The notes under the pieces: model-generated
The model's database searches: none
The model's input: the letters and a program-made list of their open reading frames with translations, nothing else
What the model was told of the DNA's origin: nothing
Source: Liquorilactobacillus capillatus DSM 19910
GTDB taxonomy: Bacteria; Bacillota; Bacilli; Lactobacillales; Lactobacillaceae
DNA length: 64,000 bases
Reading direction: 5' to 3'
Assembly (NCBI RefSeq): GCF_001434915.1
Contig: NZ_AZEF01000061.1
Location: 1-64,000, forward strand
Position numbers and translations under genes: made by a program
In this document: piece after piece, positions 29,053-40,399 of the stretch
Layout: each line of letters begins with the position of its first letter
Position numbering within the stretch: position 1 is the first letter of the stretch

Positions 29053-29568
29053 TTATCTTGAGAAGGATTCAAAAAAACGCTGTAGAGGAAAATACAGTAA
29101 CACAAACACTGCTAAATTGTATGCAAGTGTTGAGCCCAATGATAGTCCAATAAAGCCAGCCATTGAAACATTAGTGAATCCTATCAGCAAATTAATCCAA
29201 TAAAACACGACCGTTGCGACCGTTATATCTATTAGATATATTAATAGTACCACAATAAAGGACGGTGTAAAAAATCTATACATCAGTTTCGTCAAATAGA
29301 CTATCAGTGGCATAATAACAACAAAGGCACCAATGATCCCTGTATAGTAAAGATCAAAGACCAAGCCGGCAAGAACTGTCCATAATATAATATGGTCGAT
29401 CTTACCAAAACAGACAGCCATTACGATCCAGAGCAGTACTATTCTACTCTCGATTGCCAACGAAGGGGTAAACATCGTTCCTGCAAAAACCTGACTAAGA
29501 ACACCATCAAGAAAAAGAGCAATAAAGAGACCTATTGGGAAAAAATACCGCATTTTTGAGATTCGCAT
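29053..29568 (-). CDS. mreD: Rod shape-determining protein MreD
   Basis: A 171-aa integral membrane protein of the elongasome with five or six hydrophobic segments. It is weakly conserved in sequence; the call rests on size, topology and its place between mreC and minC. The N-terminal FPIGLFIALFLDGVLSQVF and the later acidic-residue-containing segments suit MreD. It is expected to act with MreC and MreB in lateral wall synthesis. Confidence 0.88.
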   Translation of the reverse strand: MRISKMRYFFPIGLFIALFLDGVLSQVFAGTMFTPSLAIESRIVLLWIVMAVCFGKIDHIILWTVLAGLVFDLYYTGIIGAFVVIMPLIVYLTKLMYRFFTPSFIVVLLIYLIDITVATVVFYWINLLIGFTNVSMAGFIGLSLGSTLAYNLAVFVLLYFPLQRFFESFSR

Positions 29569-29580
29569 CTACACCATCCC

Positions 29581-30432
29581 CTAATCAACTCTTTTGGCAA
29601 CAGTAACAACATCTAGGTCTGTAAAATCAGCAGCTGGTTTGACATATACTTTCGAAGCTAGACCGTAATCGTCTTCTTCAACCTTAGCGACCGTCCCCAC
29701 ATACAAACCTTTAGGTGAGTTTCCACCTAAACCAGATGTAATAACCCGGTCACCTTTTTCCATACCTGTTTTAACAGTTATCTGTCCCATTATAAGGTAA
29801 TTTGAATCACCATTATAACCAGTGATCAGACCATTTACTACTTTGTTCTTCTTTGTCATAACCTGTGTTGCAAAACGGTTGGCAGAATCATTGGTGGTAC
29901 TGAGTAATTCTACCTTGCTGTTTGTTTTGTTAACTTCTGTCACACGCCCAACCAAACCTTTTTTTGACATGACCGCAGCGTTCTTTTTAATCCCTGACAA
30001 AGAACCCTTACTGATAATAACTTGATTTTGCCAAGCTGAAGGACTCCTTGTTAATACTGACGCTGAAATCGTTTCATAGTCAGTTAATGTCTTATTAAGT
30101 TTAAGTTGCTGTTTTAACTTCTGATTCTCTTTTTCTAAAGTTTGATTAGTAACTTTTTGCACTGCCAAACTATCAACTTGACCCTTCAAGCGTTGATTTT
30201 CACTATAAGTATTCATTAAATCTGAAAAAGAGCTGAAGGCTCCCTTAAGCCCTTTAGCTGGGTATGCTACCACGCGATCAACGACGCCTGCTGCATCGTT
30301 TCCAACTTGTTGAACTAATGGAGGCGTTGCTTTATTATTACGTACTGTAATTGAGAAGGCTATTAAAACAAAGCTGATAATCAGCACAACCAATACAATA
30401 ATGAGTCTTTTATTAAAGAAAAATTTTTGCAT
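29581..30432 (-). CDS. mreC: Rod shape-determining protein MreC
   Basis: Elongasome protein with one N-terminal transmembrane segment (about residues 8-27), a coiled coil (about residues 70-110) and two extracellular beta-barrel domains; 283 aa. Visible landmarks are NKGLVGRV-like KKGLVGRVTEVN, and DRVITSGLGGNSPKGLYVG. The start is placed at 30432 behind a perfect GGAGG; the 23 extra upstream codons have no site and run into the intercistronic hairpin. Confidence 0.94.
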   Translation of the reverse strand: MQKFFFNKRLIIVLVVLIISFVLIAFSITVRNNKATPPLVQQVGNDAAGVVDRVVAYPAKGLKGAFSSFSDLMNTYSENQRLKGQVDSLAVQKVTNQTLEKENQKLKQQLKLNKTLTDYETISASVLTRSPSAWQNQVIISKGSLSGIKKNAAVMSKKGLVGRVTEVNKTNSKVELLSTTNDSANRFATQVMTKKNKVVNGLITGYNGDSNYLIMGQITVKTGMEKGDRVITSGLGGNSPKGLYVGTVAKVEEDDYGLASKVYVKPAADFTDLDVVTVAKRVD

Positions 30433-30454
30433 AATTTCCTCCATAAAAACGAAA

Positions 30455-30512
30455 GCCGTATCATAACTAAAAGGCTGGACGACTAAATCCCAACCTCTCA
30501 ATACGATACGCC
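30455..30512 (-). promoter_or_regulatory. Intercistronic hairpin between mreB and mreC
   Basis: In the mreB-mreC gap the minus strand forms a two-tier hairpin: an outer GTATC/GATAC pair and an inner AGGTTGG/CCAGCCT pair. It is followed by TTTCGTTTTT just before the mreC ribosome site. It looks like a leaky terminator or a processing site that could lower mreCD-minCD relative to mreB. Function is inferred. Confidence 0.45.
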
Positions 30513-30526
30513 TTTAATCGTCTGTA

Positions 30527-31531
30527 TTATCTTTTTTTCATTACATCAATACTCTTTAATGATTCACCGGTTCCAATAGCAACACAGTCCAAAGGCTCAG
30601 CTGCAATAAAAACAGGAACCTTTGTTGCATCTGAAATAACTTCAGGTAAGTGACGCAATTGTGCCCCACCACCAGTAAGAACGATTCCATGGTCAATAAC
30701 ATCTGCAGCAATTTCTGGCGATGTTTCTTCCAAGGTCTCCTTGATGGCTGATATAATCTCATCAACAACTTCTTGAATAGCCTGTGCAACATCAGTTGCC
30801 TTGATATCGATCGTCTTTGGTAAACCCGTTACCAAGTCACGTCCACGAATCGTCTGGTCATCTAAATCCTTAGCGAGCTCAACTGAAGCCGACGCAACAT
30901 CGATTTTCAACTGTTCAGCAGTTCTTTCACCGATCAGTAAATTATGATGCTGACGAACATAGTAAATGATTGATTCATCAATCTTATCACCAGCCATCCG
31001 AATAGAACGGCTGGAAACGATTCCACCTAAAGAAATAGTCGCTACATCAGTTGTTCCGCCACCAATATCAACTACCATGCTACCTGTAGGATCCATTACG
31101 GGTAAACCTGCTCCGATAGCTGCAGCAAATGGTTCTTCAATCACATAAGCATCTTTAGCTCCAGCAACTCGTGTTGCATCAATAACAGCTCTTTTTTCAA
31201 CTTCGGTAACACCACTAGGAACACAAACCATGACATATGGTTTACCTGTCTTATGCCCCAAAGCCTTATCAATATAGTACTTCATCATTGCAACAGTCGT
31301 GTCATAATCTGCAATGACACCATCTTTCATTGGTCGAATAGCAACAATGCTGGCAGGAGTACGCCCGATCATAGCACGTGCTTCTGAACCAACAGAAACG
31401 ATCTCTCCTGTTTTCGTGTTTTTAGCAACGACTGAAGGTTCGCGTAGTACGATTCCCTTGCCATCAGCATAGACAATCGTATTTGCTGTTCCTAAGTCAA
31501 TTCCAATATTTTTCGTCCCGATTCCGAACAC
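30527..31531 (-). CDS. mreB: Actin-like rod shape protein MreB
   Basis: Cytoskeletal ATPase that organises lateral wall synthesis, 334 aa. Actin-fold motifs are present: [14 protein letters not shown] (phosphate 1), [19 protein letters not shown] (phosphate 2) and [13 protein letters not shown] (adenosine). GTG start with GAAGGG upstream. A TATAAT-like -10 for the operon may lie at 31591-31596 (reads TATAAT on the minus strand), with a weak -35. It heads mreBCD-minCD. Confidence 0.97.
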   Translation of the reverse strand: MFGIGTKNIGIDLGTANTIVYADGKGIVLREPSVVAKNTKTGEIVSVGSEARAMIGRTPASIVAIRPMKDGVIADYDTTVAMMKYYIDKALGHKTGKPYVMVCVPSGVTEVEKRAVIDATRVAGAKDAYVIEEPFAAAIGAGLPVMDPTGSMVVDIGGGTTDVATISLGGIVSSRSIRMAGDKIDESIIYYVRQHHNLLIGERTAEQLKIDVASASVELAKDLDDQTIRGRDLVTGLPKTIDIKATDVAQAIQEVVDEIISAIKETLEETSPEIAADVIDHGIVLTGGGAQLRHLPEVISDATKVPVFIAAEPLDCVAIGTGESLKSIDVMKKR

Positions 31532-31706
31532 TTTTTTTCATCCCTTCACATTTGCCTCAATAAAATAAAGCCCTAATCCGCAATAACCGTATTATATCAT
31601 AATTATGTACTGCCGTTTAGATAATTCCCGTATATCTCTCAGGATACAAGATATACTTTGAAATTACTCATATAATTATAATTCTTAATTAATTATTAAT
31701 TATAAA

Positions 31707-31913
31707 CTAAGCGAGCGGTACAACATTCACTGCTTGTGGCCCACGTTTTCCTTCTGCAATCACAAAACTGACCTTTTGCCCAACTTCTAACGCTTTGTAG
31801 CCACTGATCTTAAGCGCAGTGTAATGTACAAAAATATCTTCTGTGCCTGCCTCAGGGGTAATGAAGCCGTAACCCTTTTCACTATCAAAAAAATGAACTC
31901 TACCAATAAGCAT
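31707..31913 (-). CDS. Cold-shock domain protein
   Basis: A 68-aa single cold-shock domain that should bind single-stranded RNA or DNA. RNP1 is KGYGFI and RNP2 is DIFVHYTAL. The usual KWF is RVHFF here, so it differs from the major CspA-type proteins. I start it at MLIGRV by family alignment. An ATG four codons upstream touches the AGGAG site, and the chosen ATG is 12 bases from it, so the start is not certain. Confidence 0.85.
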   Translation of the reverse strand: MLIGRVHFFDSEKGYGFITPEAGTEDIFVHYTALKISGYKALEVGQKVSFVIAEGKRGPQAVNVVPLA

Positions 31914-32001
31914 TGTATGGTACATCTCCTATAATTTCCACTAGAAAGAGTGTATCATAATTTTTGAAGTAACGAAAGGTGTTAAAAGGGGTACAAATTC
32001 T

Positions 32002-32673
32002 TTAAGAAAGCACTTTTTCTTCACGCATACTAAAATAACTTGTAGCACCGACGATAATATGATCTAATAATGCAATTCCAAGAAGCTCACTGCCCTTCAA
32101 CAAACGTCTAGTCAAGTTTAAATCATTTTCAGACGGTGTGGTAATTCCACTGGGATGGTTATGAACAATCATTAAACGTGCAGCTGAGTAACGCAAAGCA
32201 AATTTAAAAATCTCACGTGGATGAACGGTAGCTGCATTGAGTGTTCCTTTAAATATTATCTGACGTGCCAAAACTTGATTTTTAGTATCCAATAAAATTA
32301 CCACTAGAACTTCTTGTTCGAACATCCCAACCTCATCGATCATCTGTTCTCCAATTTCATGGCTCGAATAAATCCGCCCAAGAATCAGCTTGGGCCGTCG
32401 CTCAACCCGGGCAGCAAATTCACAAAGTACCTTAGCATAAGGAATATCCCCTTTTCCTTTCAAAAGAAGCGCCCATTCTTCATCAGAAAGGTATTTTAGC
32501 TGTCGCAGATCTGAGTAACTAGTCCATTCACATTTCCCAGCGCTTGTTTTTTTCTCAGCAAATCTTTCCCCTAAAATAACAGTTAACAATTCATGATCAC
32601 TCAAGCATTCGGGGCCAAATTTTTTTGCCCTTTGTAATAATTCTTGGATCGTTACCCTATTCGTTAAACTCAT
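32002..32673 (-). CDS. radC: RadC-family JAMM/MPN protein
   Basis: A 223-aa protein of the RadC (DUF2466) family. An N-terminal helix-hairpin-helix-like region is followed by a JAMM metallo-motif, VHNHPSGITTPSEND. Despite the name, a repair function is not established for the family. A good AGGGGGG site precedes the ATG. In many Firmicutes radC neighbours mreBCD, as here. Confidence 0.9.
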   Translation of the reverse strand: MSLTNRVTIQELLQRAKKFGPECLSDHELLTVILGERFAEKKTSAGKCEWTSYSDLRQLKYLSDEEWALLLKGKGDIPYAKVLCEFAARVERRPKLILGRIYSSHEIGEQMIDEVGMFEQEVLVVILLDTKNQVLARQIIFKGTLNAATVHPREIFKFALRYSAARLMIVHNHPSGITTPSENDLNLTRRLLKGSELLGIALLDHIIVGATSYFSMREEKVLS

Positions 32674-32722
32674 CTAAATCCCCCCTAGCGTAAAAATACG
32701 CTAGTTAGGATAAAAGAATTGC

Positions 32723-33373
32723 TTAGCGAATAAATGAGCGCACTGCTGCTAAATCATCTAAAATCGCCAGTGGCTTGTGTCTAAATTGCTTAGACGGTTT
32801 AATCAAGTCTGGAACCATGATCGCCGGAATATTAGCGTTAATTGCGGCATTGATTCCATTGATTGAATCTTCTAAAACAAGTGTTCTTTGCTTGGCCGGT
32901 TTAGCAGCTGCTGCCCATGCTTGGTTGAAAATATCTGGTGCCGGTTTAGCATGCGCCACATCATCAGTTGAGACAATATAATCAAATTGTGTTTGCAGAT
33001 CTGCCTTTCCTAAGAAATAGTCGATTGCTTTTTTATTGTTACTGGAAGCCAGTGCCTTATTGATATTATTGTCTTTTAAATACCGGCTCAATTCTCTAAA
33101 CCCCTTTTTTAGCGGCATTCCATCTTCTTCAACTAAATGATAAACATTTTCCTGGCTTAGTTGAATAAACTCATCAACAAGCTGTTTACTACCATAGTCC
33201 CGACTCATTTTTTTAAGCATTTCTTCGGTCCCCGCGCCAATATATTGACGGTAATATTCAAAAGAATAAGGCATTTTTAAAGCTTCAGCTGCGAGCATAT
33301 TTGCTTTAAAATAAACTTTTTCTGAGTCAACCACTAAACCATCCATATCAAAAATAACTAAATCTAAATTCAT
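32723..33373 (-). CDS. HAD-superfamily phosphatase (beta-phosphoglucomutase-like)
   Basis: A 216-aa HAD hydrolase with motif I FDMDGLVVDSEKVYFKA, motif II ALASSNNKKAI, Lys and motif III in HAKPAPDIFNQA, and VLEDSINGINAAINANI. The helical cap spans about residues 15-85. The layout suits beta-phosphoglucomutase/GS1-type phosphatases; the substrate is unknown. It lies between folC and radC in the same direction. Confidence 0.87.
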   Translation of the reverse strand: MNLDLVIFDMDGLVVDSEKVYFKANMLAAEALKMPYSFEYYRQYIGAGTEEMLKKMSRDYGSKQLVDEFIQLSQENVYHLVEEDGMPLKKGFRELSRYLKDNNINKALASSNNKKAIDYFLGKADLQTQFDYIVSTDDVAHAKPAPDIFNQAWAAAAKPAKQRTLVLEDSINGINAAINANIPAIMVPDLIKPSKQFRHKPLAILDDLAAVRSFIR

Positions 33374-33401
33374 CTTATTTTCCCCTCAGTTTTTTCTTAA
33401 T

Positions 33402-34709
33402 CTACGTTGTGAAATAACTACGCACTTCGGAAACAAAATAAAGTGAGCCTGTAATTAATAATATATCTGTTGCTGACATCTGATGCAATGTTTTAACAAG
33501 TGCTTCTTGCCACTTTTCAACATATTCCAGCTGGTCAAGTTCATTAACTAGCTCTGTTGGTTGTGCTACTCGACGCGGTCCAGTAAAGGTCGTTGCAATC
33601 AAATGGACATTGGGCAATTCAGCTAGCGTTTTTATCATTTTCCGCGGTTGTTTATCCGCCAGTATTGCAATTATCACAAAAACTGTTTGCTGTCTAAAAT
33701 GTGTTGTTAAAGTCTTTTTGACTCCTTGAATTGCCGCCTCATTATGTGCCCCATCAAGGATGATCATCGGTTCATGGTTAATTAGCTCAAATCTCCCCGG
33801 CCATTTAGTTTGAGCCATGGCATTATAGATGTCTATGTCTTGAACCGGCCACCCTTGCATACGAGCAGCCAAAAGGAAAGCCGTAATTGCGGCCCCCGCA
33901 TTGTCAACTTGATAACTGCCCAATAAGGATTCATGAATCTTAGGCAGTTTCTTTTCTAAACCGCTATAATCAAAATTCTCACCCCAGCGACCATTTGCGC
34001 TCTCTGGTACTACGGTATAATTCTCATTTAGGGCATACAACTGAGCTTTTTTTTCAGCAGCTACTGTTGTAATAACTTTGCGTGCCTCGGCAGGCAAACG
34101 GCCAATAACTACCGGGCGCTGGTACTTAATGATCCCAGCTTTATGGCCAGCAATCGAAGTCAGTGTCTTCCCTAAGAGGTGTGCATGATCTAATGCAACT
34201 GTTGTTATTACAGAAACTAACGGCATGATCACATTAGTTGAATCATAAGTTCCGCCGATTCCCACTTCTATTACCGCTATATCTACTTTTTGTTCCACAA
34301 AGTAAAGAAACATTAGTGCCGTAATGATTTCAAATTCTGTGGGTCCGCCTCCCTTAGCACTTAATTCCCGATCTAAACGCGCCACAACCGGCTTAATATG
34401 TTTTACTAATCTAACTAATTCATCATCTGGTATCATCTGACCGTTAATTGCAATACGTTCATTGAATTTAATAATAAAAGGCGAGGTATATGTTCCAACT
34501 CGTCTTCCCTGCGCCATAAATAAATTTCGCAAAAAAGCAGTTGTTGACCCTTTTCCATTCGTTCCCGTCACATGAACAGCTGCAAACTTTTTCTCAGGAT
34601 GATCAAGATACTCAGTAAATTTACGCATTCTATCTAATGAAGGCCTTTTTTTGAATTGCGTTCTGCCATGAATAAAAGCCAATGCTTTTTCATAATCCAT
34701 ACCACTCAT
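33402..34709 (-). CDS. folC: Folylpolyglutamate synthase / dihydrofolate synthase
   Basis: Mur-ligase-type enzyme adding glutamate to folates, 435 aa. ATP loop VTGTNGKGSTTAFL, TSPFIIKFNERI, VIEVGIGGTYDSTNVI, and ILDGAHNEAAIQG are characteristic. I place the start at 34709 (GGAAAG 5 bases upstream); 17 further codons upstream are in frame but lack a site. It follows valS, a pairing conserved across lactobacilli and bacilli. Confidence 0.94.
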   Translation of the reverse strand: MSGMDYEKALAFIHGRTQFKKRPSLDRMRKFTEYLDHPEKKFAAVHVTGTNGKGSTTAFLRNLFMAQGRRVGTYTSPFIIKFNERIAINGQMIPDDELVRLVKHIKPVVARLDRELSAKGGGPTEFEIITALMFLYFVEQKVDIAVIEVGIGGTYDSTNVIMPLVSVITTVALDHAHLLGKTLTSIAGHKAGIIKYQRPVVIGRLPAEARKVITTVAAEKKAQLYALNENYTVVPESANGRWGENFDYSGLEKKLPKIHESLLGSYQVDNAGAAITAFLLAARMQGWPVQDIDIYNAMAQTKWPGRFELINHEPMIILDGAHNEAAIQGVKKTLTTHFRQQTVFVIIAILADKQPRKMIKTLAELPNVHLIATTFTGPRRVAQPTELVNELDQLEYVEKWQEALVKTLHQMSATDILLITGSLYFVSEVRSYFTT

Positions 34710-34784
34710 TTTAACTTTCCTTTCCTTACTATAAAGACTGAACCAGCCGTTAACCTTCATTCACCCTTTGTAATATTCTCTTTC

Positions 34785-34833
34785 TAAAATAAACGAGGTC
34801 AGGACAAATATTATTTGGCCTAGCCCCGTTATT
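34785..34833 (-). terminator. Probable terminator of valS
   Basis: On the minus strand AACGGGG...CCTCGTT forms an imperfect stem with a T-rich tail, between valS and folC. Confidence 0.6.
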
Positions 34834-34891
34834 CAGAAATTAATAATTTAAACTTTAACATTTCATAGCAAATAACTAAAATCGCAACTTA

Positions 34892-37552
34892 TTAAAGCTC
34901 AGCTTTTAATTGTTTGATCCGTTCGTTTGTTGCTGTTAATTTTTCTTGATAACCACTTAATTTTTCTTTTTCTTGTGCGACAATTTCTGTTGGCGCATTA
35001 GCAACAAACCGTTGATTTGCCAACTTATTCTCCCCGCGCTTAACTTCAGCCGTTAACTTCTTAGTATCTTTTTGCAGACGTTTGATCTCATCATTAAGAT
35101 CTACTAAATCAGCCAGAGGCAGGTAAACTTCTGCTCCCGTGATAACAGCAGACACTGCCAGTGCTGGAACTTTAATCTCAGTTGCAATTTCAAGTTTCTT
35201 AGGGTGACAGAAGCGTTCAATATAGTCTTGGTTTGACTCAAAAACGCGTTTAGTCTGGTCATCCTTTGTTTTGATCAAGAGATCAACTGCGCTTGAAAGC
35301 GGTGCGTTAACTTCTGCACGACTATTTCGAACAGCCTTGATCAATTCAATAAGATTACCCATCTCACGCTCTGCTGTTGGATCATCGTATTCTGCTGTTG
35401 TAGTTGGGTAGCTGGCTGTTACCAATGAAGAGCCTTCATGCGGCATTGATAACCAAATCTTTTCGGTAACAAAAGGCATAATCGGATGTAGTAAACGTAA
35501 TGTCTGGTCAAGAACGAAACAAAGAATATTTTGCGTATTCTTTTTAGCTTCCTGATCATCACCATTCAAGTCTTCCTTAGCCATTTCAATATACCAATCA
35601 CAAAAGTCATTCCAGATAAAGTTATACAATGCTCTACCGGCTTCCCCGAATTCAAAGCCATCGAATAAACGCGTGACTTCACTGATTGTATGATTCAAGC
35701 GGCTGATAATCCACTGATCTGATAATTTCCAAGCGGCTTTTTCAGGCAGCTGAGCACGTGTTCCTTCATCTAAATTCATGATAACAAAACGACTTGCATT
35801 CCAAATTTTATTAATAAAGTTCCAAGCAGCATCCATTTTAGTATAACTAAAACGAACATCTTGACCTGGAGCAGATCCATTTGAAAGGAACCAGCGTAGT
35901 GCATCAGCACCATATTTATCAATTACATCCATTGGATCGATCCCGTTTCCTAGGGACTTGCTCATCTTACGACCTTGCTCATCTCGAATCAAGCCGTGGA
36001 TCAAAACATGTTCAAATGGACGGTGTCCGGTAAACTCTGTACTTTGAAAAATCATCCGTGAAACCCAGAAAAAGATAATATCATAGCCTGTAACCAGTGT
36101 ATTGGTCGGGAAATAACGTTTAAAATCAGCAGCATCCTCATCTGGCCAACCCATCGTACTGAACGGCCATAATGCACTTGAGAACCATGTATCTAAAACA
36201 TCAGGATCTTGCTCCCAATTTTCAATATCTACCGGTTCCTCTTCTCCCACATAAAGTTCACCGGTTTTCTTATGATACCAAGCTGGAATCTGATGCCCCC
36301 ACCATAACTGGCGTGAGATGACCCAATCATGAATATTATTCATCCATTGCTCAAATGTATTTTCAAAGCGTTCTGGAACAAATTCAACCGCGTCATCTGT
36401 TTTTTGATTAGCCAAAGCAGCTTTAGCTAAAGGTTCCATTTTGACGAACCACTGTGTTGATAGTCGAGCTTCAACTTGTACCCCAGTCCGTTCTGAATGC
36501 CCAACACTATGCACAATCGGTTCAATCCGTAACATGTAACCTTGATCTTCCAAGTCTTTGATGATTGCTTTACGGGCTTCAAAACGATCTAAGCCTTCAT
36601 ACTTGCCTGCGTTGGCATTCATGCTAGCGTCTTCGTTCATCGTGTTGATCCGTTCCAAGTTATGGCGATTGCCTACACCAAAATCATTAGGGTCATGTGC
36701 CGGGGTAATTTTAACCATCCCAGTTCCGAATTCTGGATCAACATACTCATCGGCAATAATTGGGATATGGCGTCCTTGCAAGGGTAGCACAAGTGTCTTA
36801 CCCACAAGATCTTGATAGCGTTTATCACTAGGATGAACTGCAACTGCCACATCTCCCATCATTGTTTCAGGACGAGTAGTTGCAATCTCAATATAGTTTT
36901 TGCCATTAAAAGTTGTTTTATCTGCAAACGGATATTTAACATGATAAAAGGCCCCTTTGACATCTTTATGGATAACTTCAATATCTGAAAGTGCAGTCCG
37001 AGCCTTCGGGTCCCAGTTAATAATATACTCGCCCCGATAGATCAAACCCTTTCGATATAACTTGACAAAAACCTTACGCACTGCCTTAGATAATCCTTCA
37101 TCCAGCGTAAAACGCTCGCGGTCATAATCAAGTGAAAGACCTAGCTTAGCCCACTGTTTATGGATAATATCCGCATATTCATCTTTCCACTTCCAGACTG
37201 TTTCGATGAATTTCTCACGGCCAAGATCGTAACGTGAAACATTCTGTTCAGCAAGTCGGGCTTCAACTTTAGCTTGGGTCGCAATTCCCGCGTGATCCAT
37301 GCCGGGTAGCCACAGAGTATCGAATCCCTGCATTCTCTTTTGACGAATAATCATATCTTGCAATGTTGTATCCCAAGCATGGCCCAGATGCAATTTACCA
37401 GTTACATTGGGTGGTGGAATAACGATTGAATATGGCTTAGCTTTCTTATCTCCATTCGGTTTAAATAATTTTTGGTCTAGCCAGGCTTGATAGCGGCCAG
37501 GTTCAACTTGTTTTGGATCATACTTAGTCGACATCGAAACTTCTTTTGCCAT
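34892..37552 (-). CDS. valS: Valyl-tRNA synthetase
   Basis: Charges tRNA-Val, 886 aa. Class I motifs: [15 protein letters not shown] (HIGH) and [10 protein letters not shown] (KMSKS). The editing domain sits between, with [17 protein letters not shown]. The C-terminal coiled-coil arm (residues about 820-885, [15 protein letters not shown]) is typical of ValRS. The start is the ATG at 37552, 9 bases from AAAGG; an earlier ATG three codons upstream abuts that site. Controlled by the T-box leader upstream. Confidence 0.97.
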   Translation of the reverse strand: MAKEVSMSTKYDPKQVEPGRYQAWLDQKLFKPNGDKKAKPYSIVIPPPNVTGKLHLGHAWDTTLQDMIIRQKRMQGFDTLWLPGMDHAGIATQAKVEARLAEQNVSRYDLGREKFIETVWKWKDEYADIIHKQWAKLGLSLDYDRERFTLDEGLSKAVRKVFVKLYRKGLIYRGEYIINWDPKARTALSDIEVIHKDVKGAFYHVKYPFADKTTFNGKNYIEIATTRPETMMGDVAVAVHPSDKRYQDLVGKTLVLPLQGRHIPIIADEYVDPEFGTGMVKITPAHDPNDFGVGNRHNLERINTMNEDASMNANAGKYEGLDRFEARKAIIKDLEDQGYMLRIEPIVHSVGHSERTGVQVEARLSTQWFVKMEPLAKAALANQKTDDAVEFVPERFENTFEQWMNNIHDWVISRQLWWGHQIPAWYHKKTGELYVGEEEPVDIENWEQDPDVLDTWFSSALWPFSTMGWPDEDAADFKRYFPTNTLVTGYDIIFFWVSRMIFQSTEFTGHRPFEHVLIHGLIRDEQGRKMSKSLGNGIDPMDVIDKYGADALRWFLSNGSAPGQDVRFSYTKMDAAWNFINKIWNASRFVIMNLDEGTRAQLPEKAAWKLSDQWIISRLNHTISEVTRLFDGFEFGEAGRALYNFIWNDFCDWYIEMAKEDLNGDDQEAKKNTQNILCFVLDQTLRLLHPIMPFVTEKIWLSMPHEGSSLVTASYPTTTAEYDDPTAEREMGNLIELIKAVRNSRAEVNAPLSSAVDLLIKTKDDQTKRVFESNQDYIERFCHPKKLEIATEIKVPALAVSAVITGAEVYLPLADLVDLNDEIKRLQKDTKKLTAEVKRGENKLANQRFVANAPTEIVAQEKEKLSGYQEKLTATNERIKQLKAEL

Positions 37553-37574
37553 TAAAATCATCCTTTCTAAAATA

Positions 37575-37850
37575 ATAAACCAATAAAAAACGCCCTAGTA
37601 AAAAAACTAGGACGACTGCGCCGTGGTACCACCTAAATTGGGTTTTCAACCCCACTTAATTCCATGTTAACGAACAGGTTCCGGTTGGTGCTACTTTTAG
37701 TTCACACCAACAGCTCACAAGCTACCACCTGAGCTTAAGTTGTGAGGTATCTCAACTTGCTACCTCTTCTCTGTCCAACTTGACCCGCCCAGGCCCTCTT
37801 GTTCATTGCTTATAGAGCTTATAATAGCGTTGTTCAAAAAGCTAGTCAAG
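37575..37850 (-). promoter_or_regulatory. T-box riboswitch upstream of valS
   Basis: The minus strand carries the T-box GGTGGTACCACGGCG (around 37619-37634), followed by a terminator with stem CGTCCTAGT/ACTAGGGCG and a run of T (37586-37615). A structured Stem I region lies upstream. Valine-tRNA specificity is expected from the gene downstream; I could not place the specifier codon with confidence. Confidence 0.88.
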
Positions 37851-37856
37851 ACTTAA

Positions 37857-39074
37857 TCAGAGTAATTCAGCAAATTCATCTTCTTGTTGATTCAAGAATG
37901 TTTCACCGCTCTTAATCTCCGAAATTTTAATTCCTGCCATTGCACGCTCAATCAGACCGTCAATATCAAGTCGAGCTTCATATTCCTGCGCCTTATCCAG
38001 ACGCGGCTTTGTTTTTGGCGCTGGTGGTGCAAAAATCGTACAGCAATCTTCAAACGGCTTAATTGATAAATCAAAGGTACCAATTTCTTGTGCAATCTTA
38101 ATAATCTCGTTTTTATCTAACGAAACGACTGGACGCAAGACTGGCAGCGCCGTAACATCATTGATCGCAACCATGCTCTCTAATGTTTGTGAAGCGACTT
38201 GACCTAGCGATTCACCGTTAAAAATAGCAAGTCCATTTCTTTTGGCAGCCAGTAATACCGCCAGACGCAGCATAAACCGGCGTTGAACGGTCATCAAATA
38301 ACCAGACGGTACATCATGCTTGACTGTCTCTTGGATCTCCGTGAAGGGCACCTCAATAAACTTGATATGCCCAACATAAGGCGCAATCTTTGCCGTCAAT
38401 TCTTTAGCCTTATTCAAAGCTTGTTCACTTGTGTATGGCGGACTGAAGAAGTGTACCATCTCAATTTCAACACCGCGTTTCATCGCTAGGTAGGCTGCAA
38501 CGGGAGAATCAATCCCCCCCGACAACATCATCATTCCTTTACCCGCCGTTCCAACCGGTAAGCCGCCAGCACCATTAATCGTCTGACTAGACAGGAAGAT
38601 CCCGTTCACACGAACTTCCACGCGCAAACATAAGTCTGGGTGCTTCATCTTAACTTTAATTCCAGGAACATTCTTTAATATATATCCACCTAATAAATCA
38701 TTTATTTCATTGGTATCGTAAATAAATTCATGGTCAGAGCGGCGTGTGTTTATCTTAAAAGTCATTCCTTCAAAGAATTGTTCCTTGACCATTGTTAAGG
38801 CTGCTTCCTTGACAGCCTCAATGTCACGTTCAATTCTTATAGATGGAGAAAAGTTTTGAATTCCAAACACTTTCTTCAAACTTGTCATAACTGCTGTGCT
38901 GTCTTCACCATGGAGTTGGAGATGCATGCGATCGCGGTGAGCTTTGACTACTAAGTTAGGAAACTGATGTAGACTTTTTCGCACATTAAAAGCTAAGCGG
39001 TCAATAAAGTTCCGTCGATTTTTACCTTTTGTTGAGAGTTCGCCATAACGAACCATTATTTCTGAATATTGCAC
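37857..39074 (-). CDS. thiI: tRNA 4-thiouridine synthase / thiazole sulfurtransferase ThiI
   Basis: Transfers persulfide sulfur from the desulfurase to tRNA U8, and in some species to ThiS; 405 aa. It has the N-terminal [14 protein letters not shown] segment, a THUMP domain (about residues 60-165) and the PP-loop [20 protein letters not shown]. The protein ends soon after EDCCTIF and lacks a rhodanese domain, as is usual in Gram-positives. I use the GTG at 39074 (GAAAGGAAAG site); the longer frame would overlap iscS. Confidence 0.93.
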   Translation of the reverse strand: MQYSEIMVRYGELSTKGKNRRNFIDRLAFNVRKSLHQFPNLVVKAHRDRMHLQLHGEDSTAVMTSLKKVFGIQNFSPSIRIERDIEAVKEAALTMVKEQFFEGMTFKINTRRSDHEFIYDTNEINDLLGGYILKNVPGIKVKMKHPDLCLRVEVRVNGIFLSSQTINGAGGLPVGTAGKGMMMLSGGIDSPVAAYLAMKRGVEIEMVHFFSPPYTSEQALNKAKELTAKIAPYVGHIKFIEVPFTEIQETVKHDVPSGYLMTVQRRFMLRLAVLLAAKRNGLAIFNGESLGQVASQTLESMVAINDVTALPVLRPVVSLDKNEIIKIAQEIGTFDLSIKPFEDCCTIFAPPAPKTKPRLDKAQEYEARLDIDGLIERAMAGIKISEIKSGETFLNQQEDEFAELL

Positions 39075-39096
39075 GTTTTCTTTCCTTTCAAATAAC

Positions 39097-40245
39097 TCAT
39101 GAATTAATTTTTTCAAAACGACTGTAAAGTTGGTCGAAGACCTTAATAAATTTTTCTGCTTCAACCAATGTATTATTCTCATCCAAGCTAACTCTAACAG
39201 CAGATGTTGCAATTCTTTCTGGAATAGCCATTGCTCTTAATGTTCCTGAAACCTCATGCTTTTTTGAAGAACAGGCACTAGTTGTCGAAAGATAAATATC
39301 CTGATCTTCAAAAGCATGTACGATCGTCTCACCCCGAACACCATCGATTGTAAAACAGAGAATATGCGGTGCAAATTGACTATTCATTTCTGAAAAGAGT
39401 GTTACCTTGGGAAATTGACTGATATGCTGGTAAATAAACTGTTTGATCTCAAGCTGCTTTTGGACTTTAATCTCTTCTGAGTCCAATAATAGGCGTAAAG
39501 CCTTAGCCATTGCTGCAATAGCAGGTAGATTTTCAGTTCCGCTACGCAGATTTTTTTCTTGTCCCCCACCATTCATTAATGGAGCAAGTTTACGACCATG
39601 TTTTTTGAAGATAAAACCAATCCCGCGCGGTGCGTGAAACTTATGTCCCGAGAAAGTAACGAAATCGACTCGTTTGTTCATAATCAACGGCTGGATCCCC
39701 TTCCCGATTCCCTGGACCGCATCCACGTGAAAGTGAATTTTAGGATAGTTCTGTAAAATAGCTGCAATTTCATCAAGCGGTTGAACTGCCCCAATCTCAT
39801 TATTCACTGCCATGATTGAAACTAAGATCGTGTCCGGACGAATCGCTTTTTTCAAATCAGCTGCCGCAACACGCCCATGTTTGTCAACTGGCAGATAGGT
39901 TACTTCAAAACCTAACTTTTCTAATTGTGCCATTGTATTTAGAACAGCAGGATGTTCAACACTAGAAGTAATCAAATGCTTACCATAATTCATCTTCTCA
40001 ATTGCAGTTCCTTTGATTACCCAGTTGTCGCCTTCTGTTCCCCCGCTTGTGAAGAAAATCTCTTCCGTACGAACCCCAAGAAGGTTAGCAACTTGTTGAC
40101 GTGATTGTTCAAGCAAATTATAGGCATTTTCACCCAAATCATGCAGCGAAGATGGATTACCCCAAATCTTTTGGCTCACTTTAGTATATGTTTCTAATAC
40201 TTCTGGCGCAACTTTCGTTGTTGCACTGTTATCTAAATATATCAT
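39097..40245 (-). CDS. iscS: Cysteine desulfurase (NifS/IscS family)
   Basis: PLP enzyme that removes sulfur from cysteine as a persulfide, 382 aa. It shows [14 protein letters not shown], the PLP-binding His/Lys pair in [16 protein letters not shown] (Lys about residue 201) and the catalytic Cys in [12 protein letters not shown]. Directly upstream of thiI, it very likely supplies sulfur for tRNA 4-thiouridine, like the B. subtilis NifZ-ThiI pair. Confidence 0.94.
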   Translation of the reverse strand: MIYLDNSATTKVAPEVLETYTKVSQKIWGNPSSLHDLGENAYNLLEQSRQQVANLLGVRTEEIFFTSGGTEGDNWVIKGTAIEKMNYGKHLITSSVEHPAVLNTMAQLEKLGFEVTYLPVDKHGRVAAADLKKAIRPDTILVSIMAVNNEIGAVQPLDEIAAILQNYPKIHFHVDAVQGIGKGIQPLIMNKRVDFVTFSGHKFHAPRGIGFIFKKHGRKLAPLMNGGGQEKNLRSGTENLPAIAAMAKALRLLLDSEEIKVQKQLEIKQFIYQHISQFPKVTLFSEMNSQFAPHILCFTIDGVRGETIVHAFEDQDIYLSTTSACSSKKHEVSGTLRAMAIPERIATSAVRVSLDENNTLVEAEKFIKVFDQLYSRFEKINS

Positions 40246-40309
40246 TTCTAATCCCCATACTCCTTAAAAAGCTTGTTACTTAGCTTCCAATCTGATAAAT
40301 ACGCTCCTT

Positions 40310-40337
40310 ATTTTACAACATCAGCAGTAAAAAACAA
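40310..40337 (-). promoter_or_regulatory. Likely promoter of iscS-thiI
   Basis: On the minus strand TTGTTT (40337-40332), a 16-base spacer and TAAAAT (40315-40310) lie about 65 bases before iscS. Confidence 0.5.
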
Positions 40338-40399
40338 ACTTCATTTTTTTTAGTCATTTAAGTTTCCTAACGTCGCTTTCATTCTAATAATTTCCTTAA

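Noticed and set aside
39075-39212. Upstream extension of thiI
   Set aside because: It would overlap iscS by over 100 bases and precede the clear GTG start with its ribosome site.
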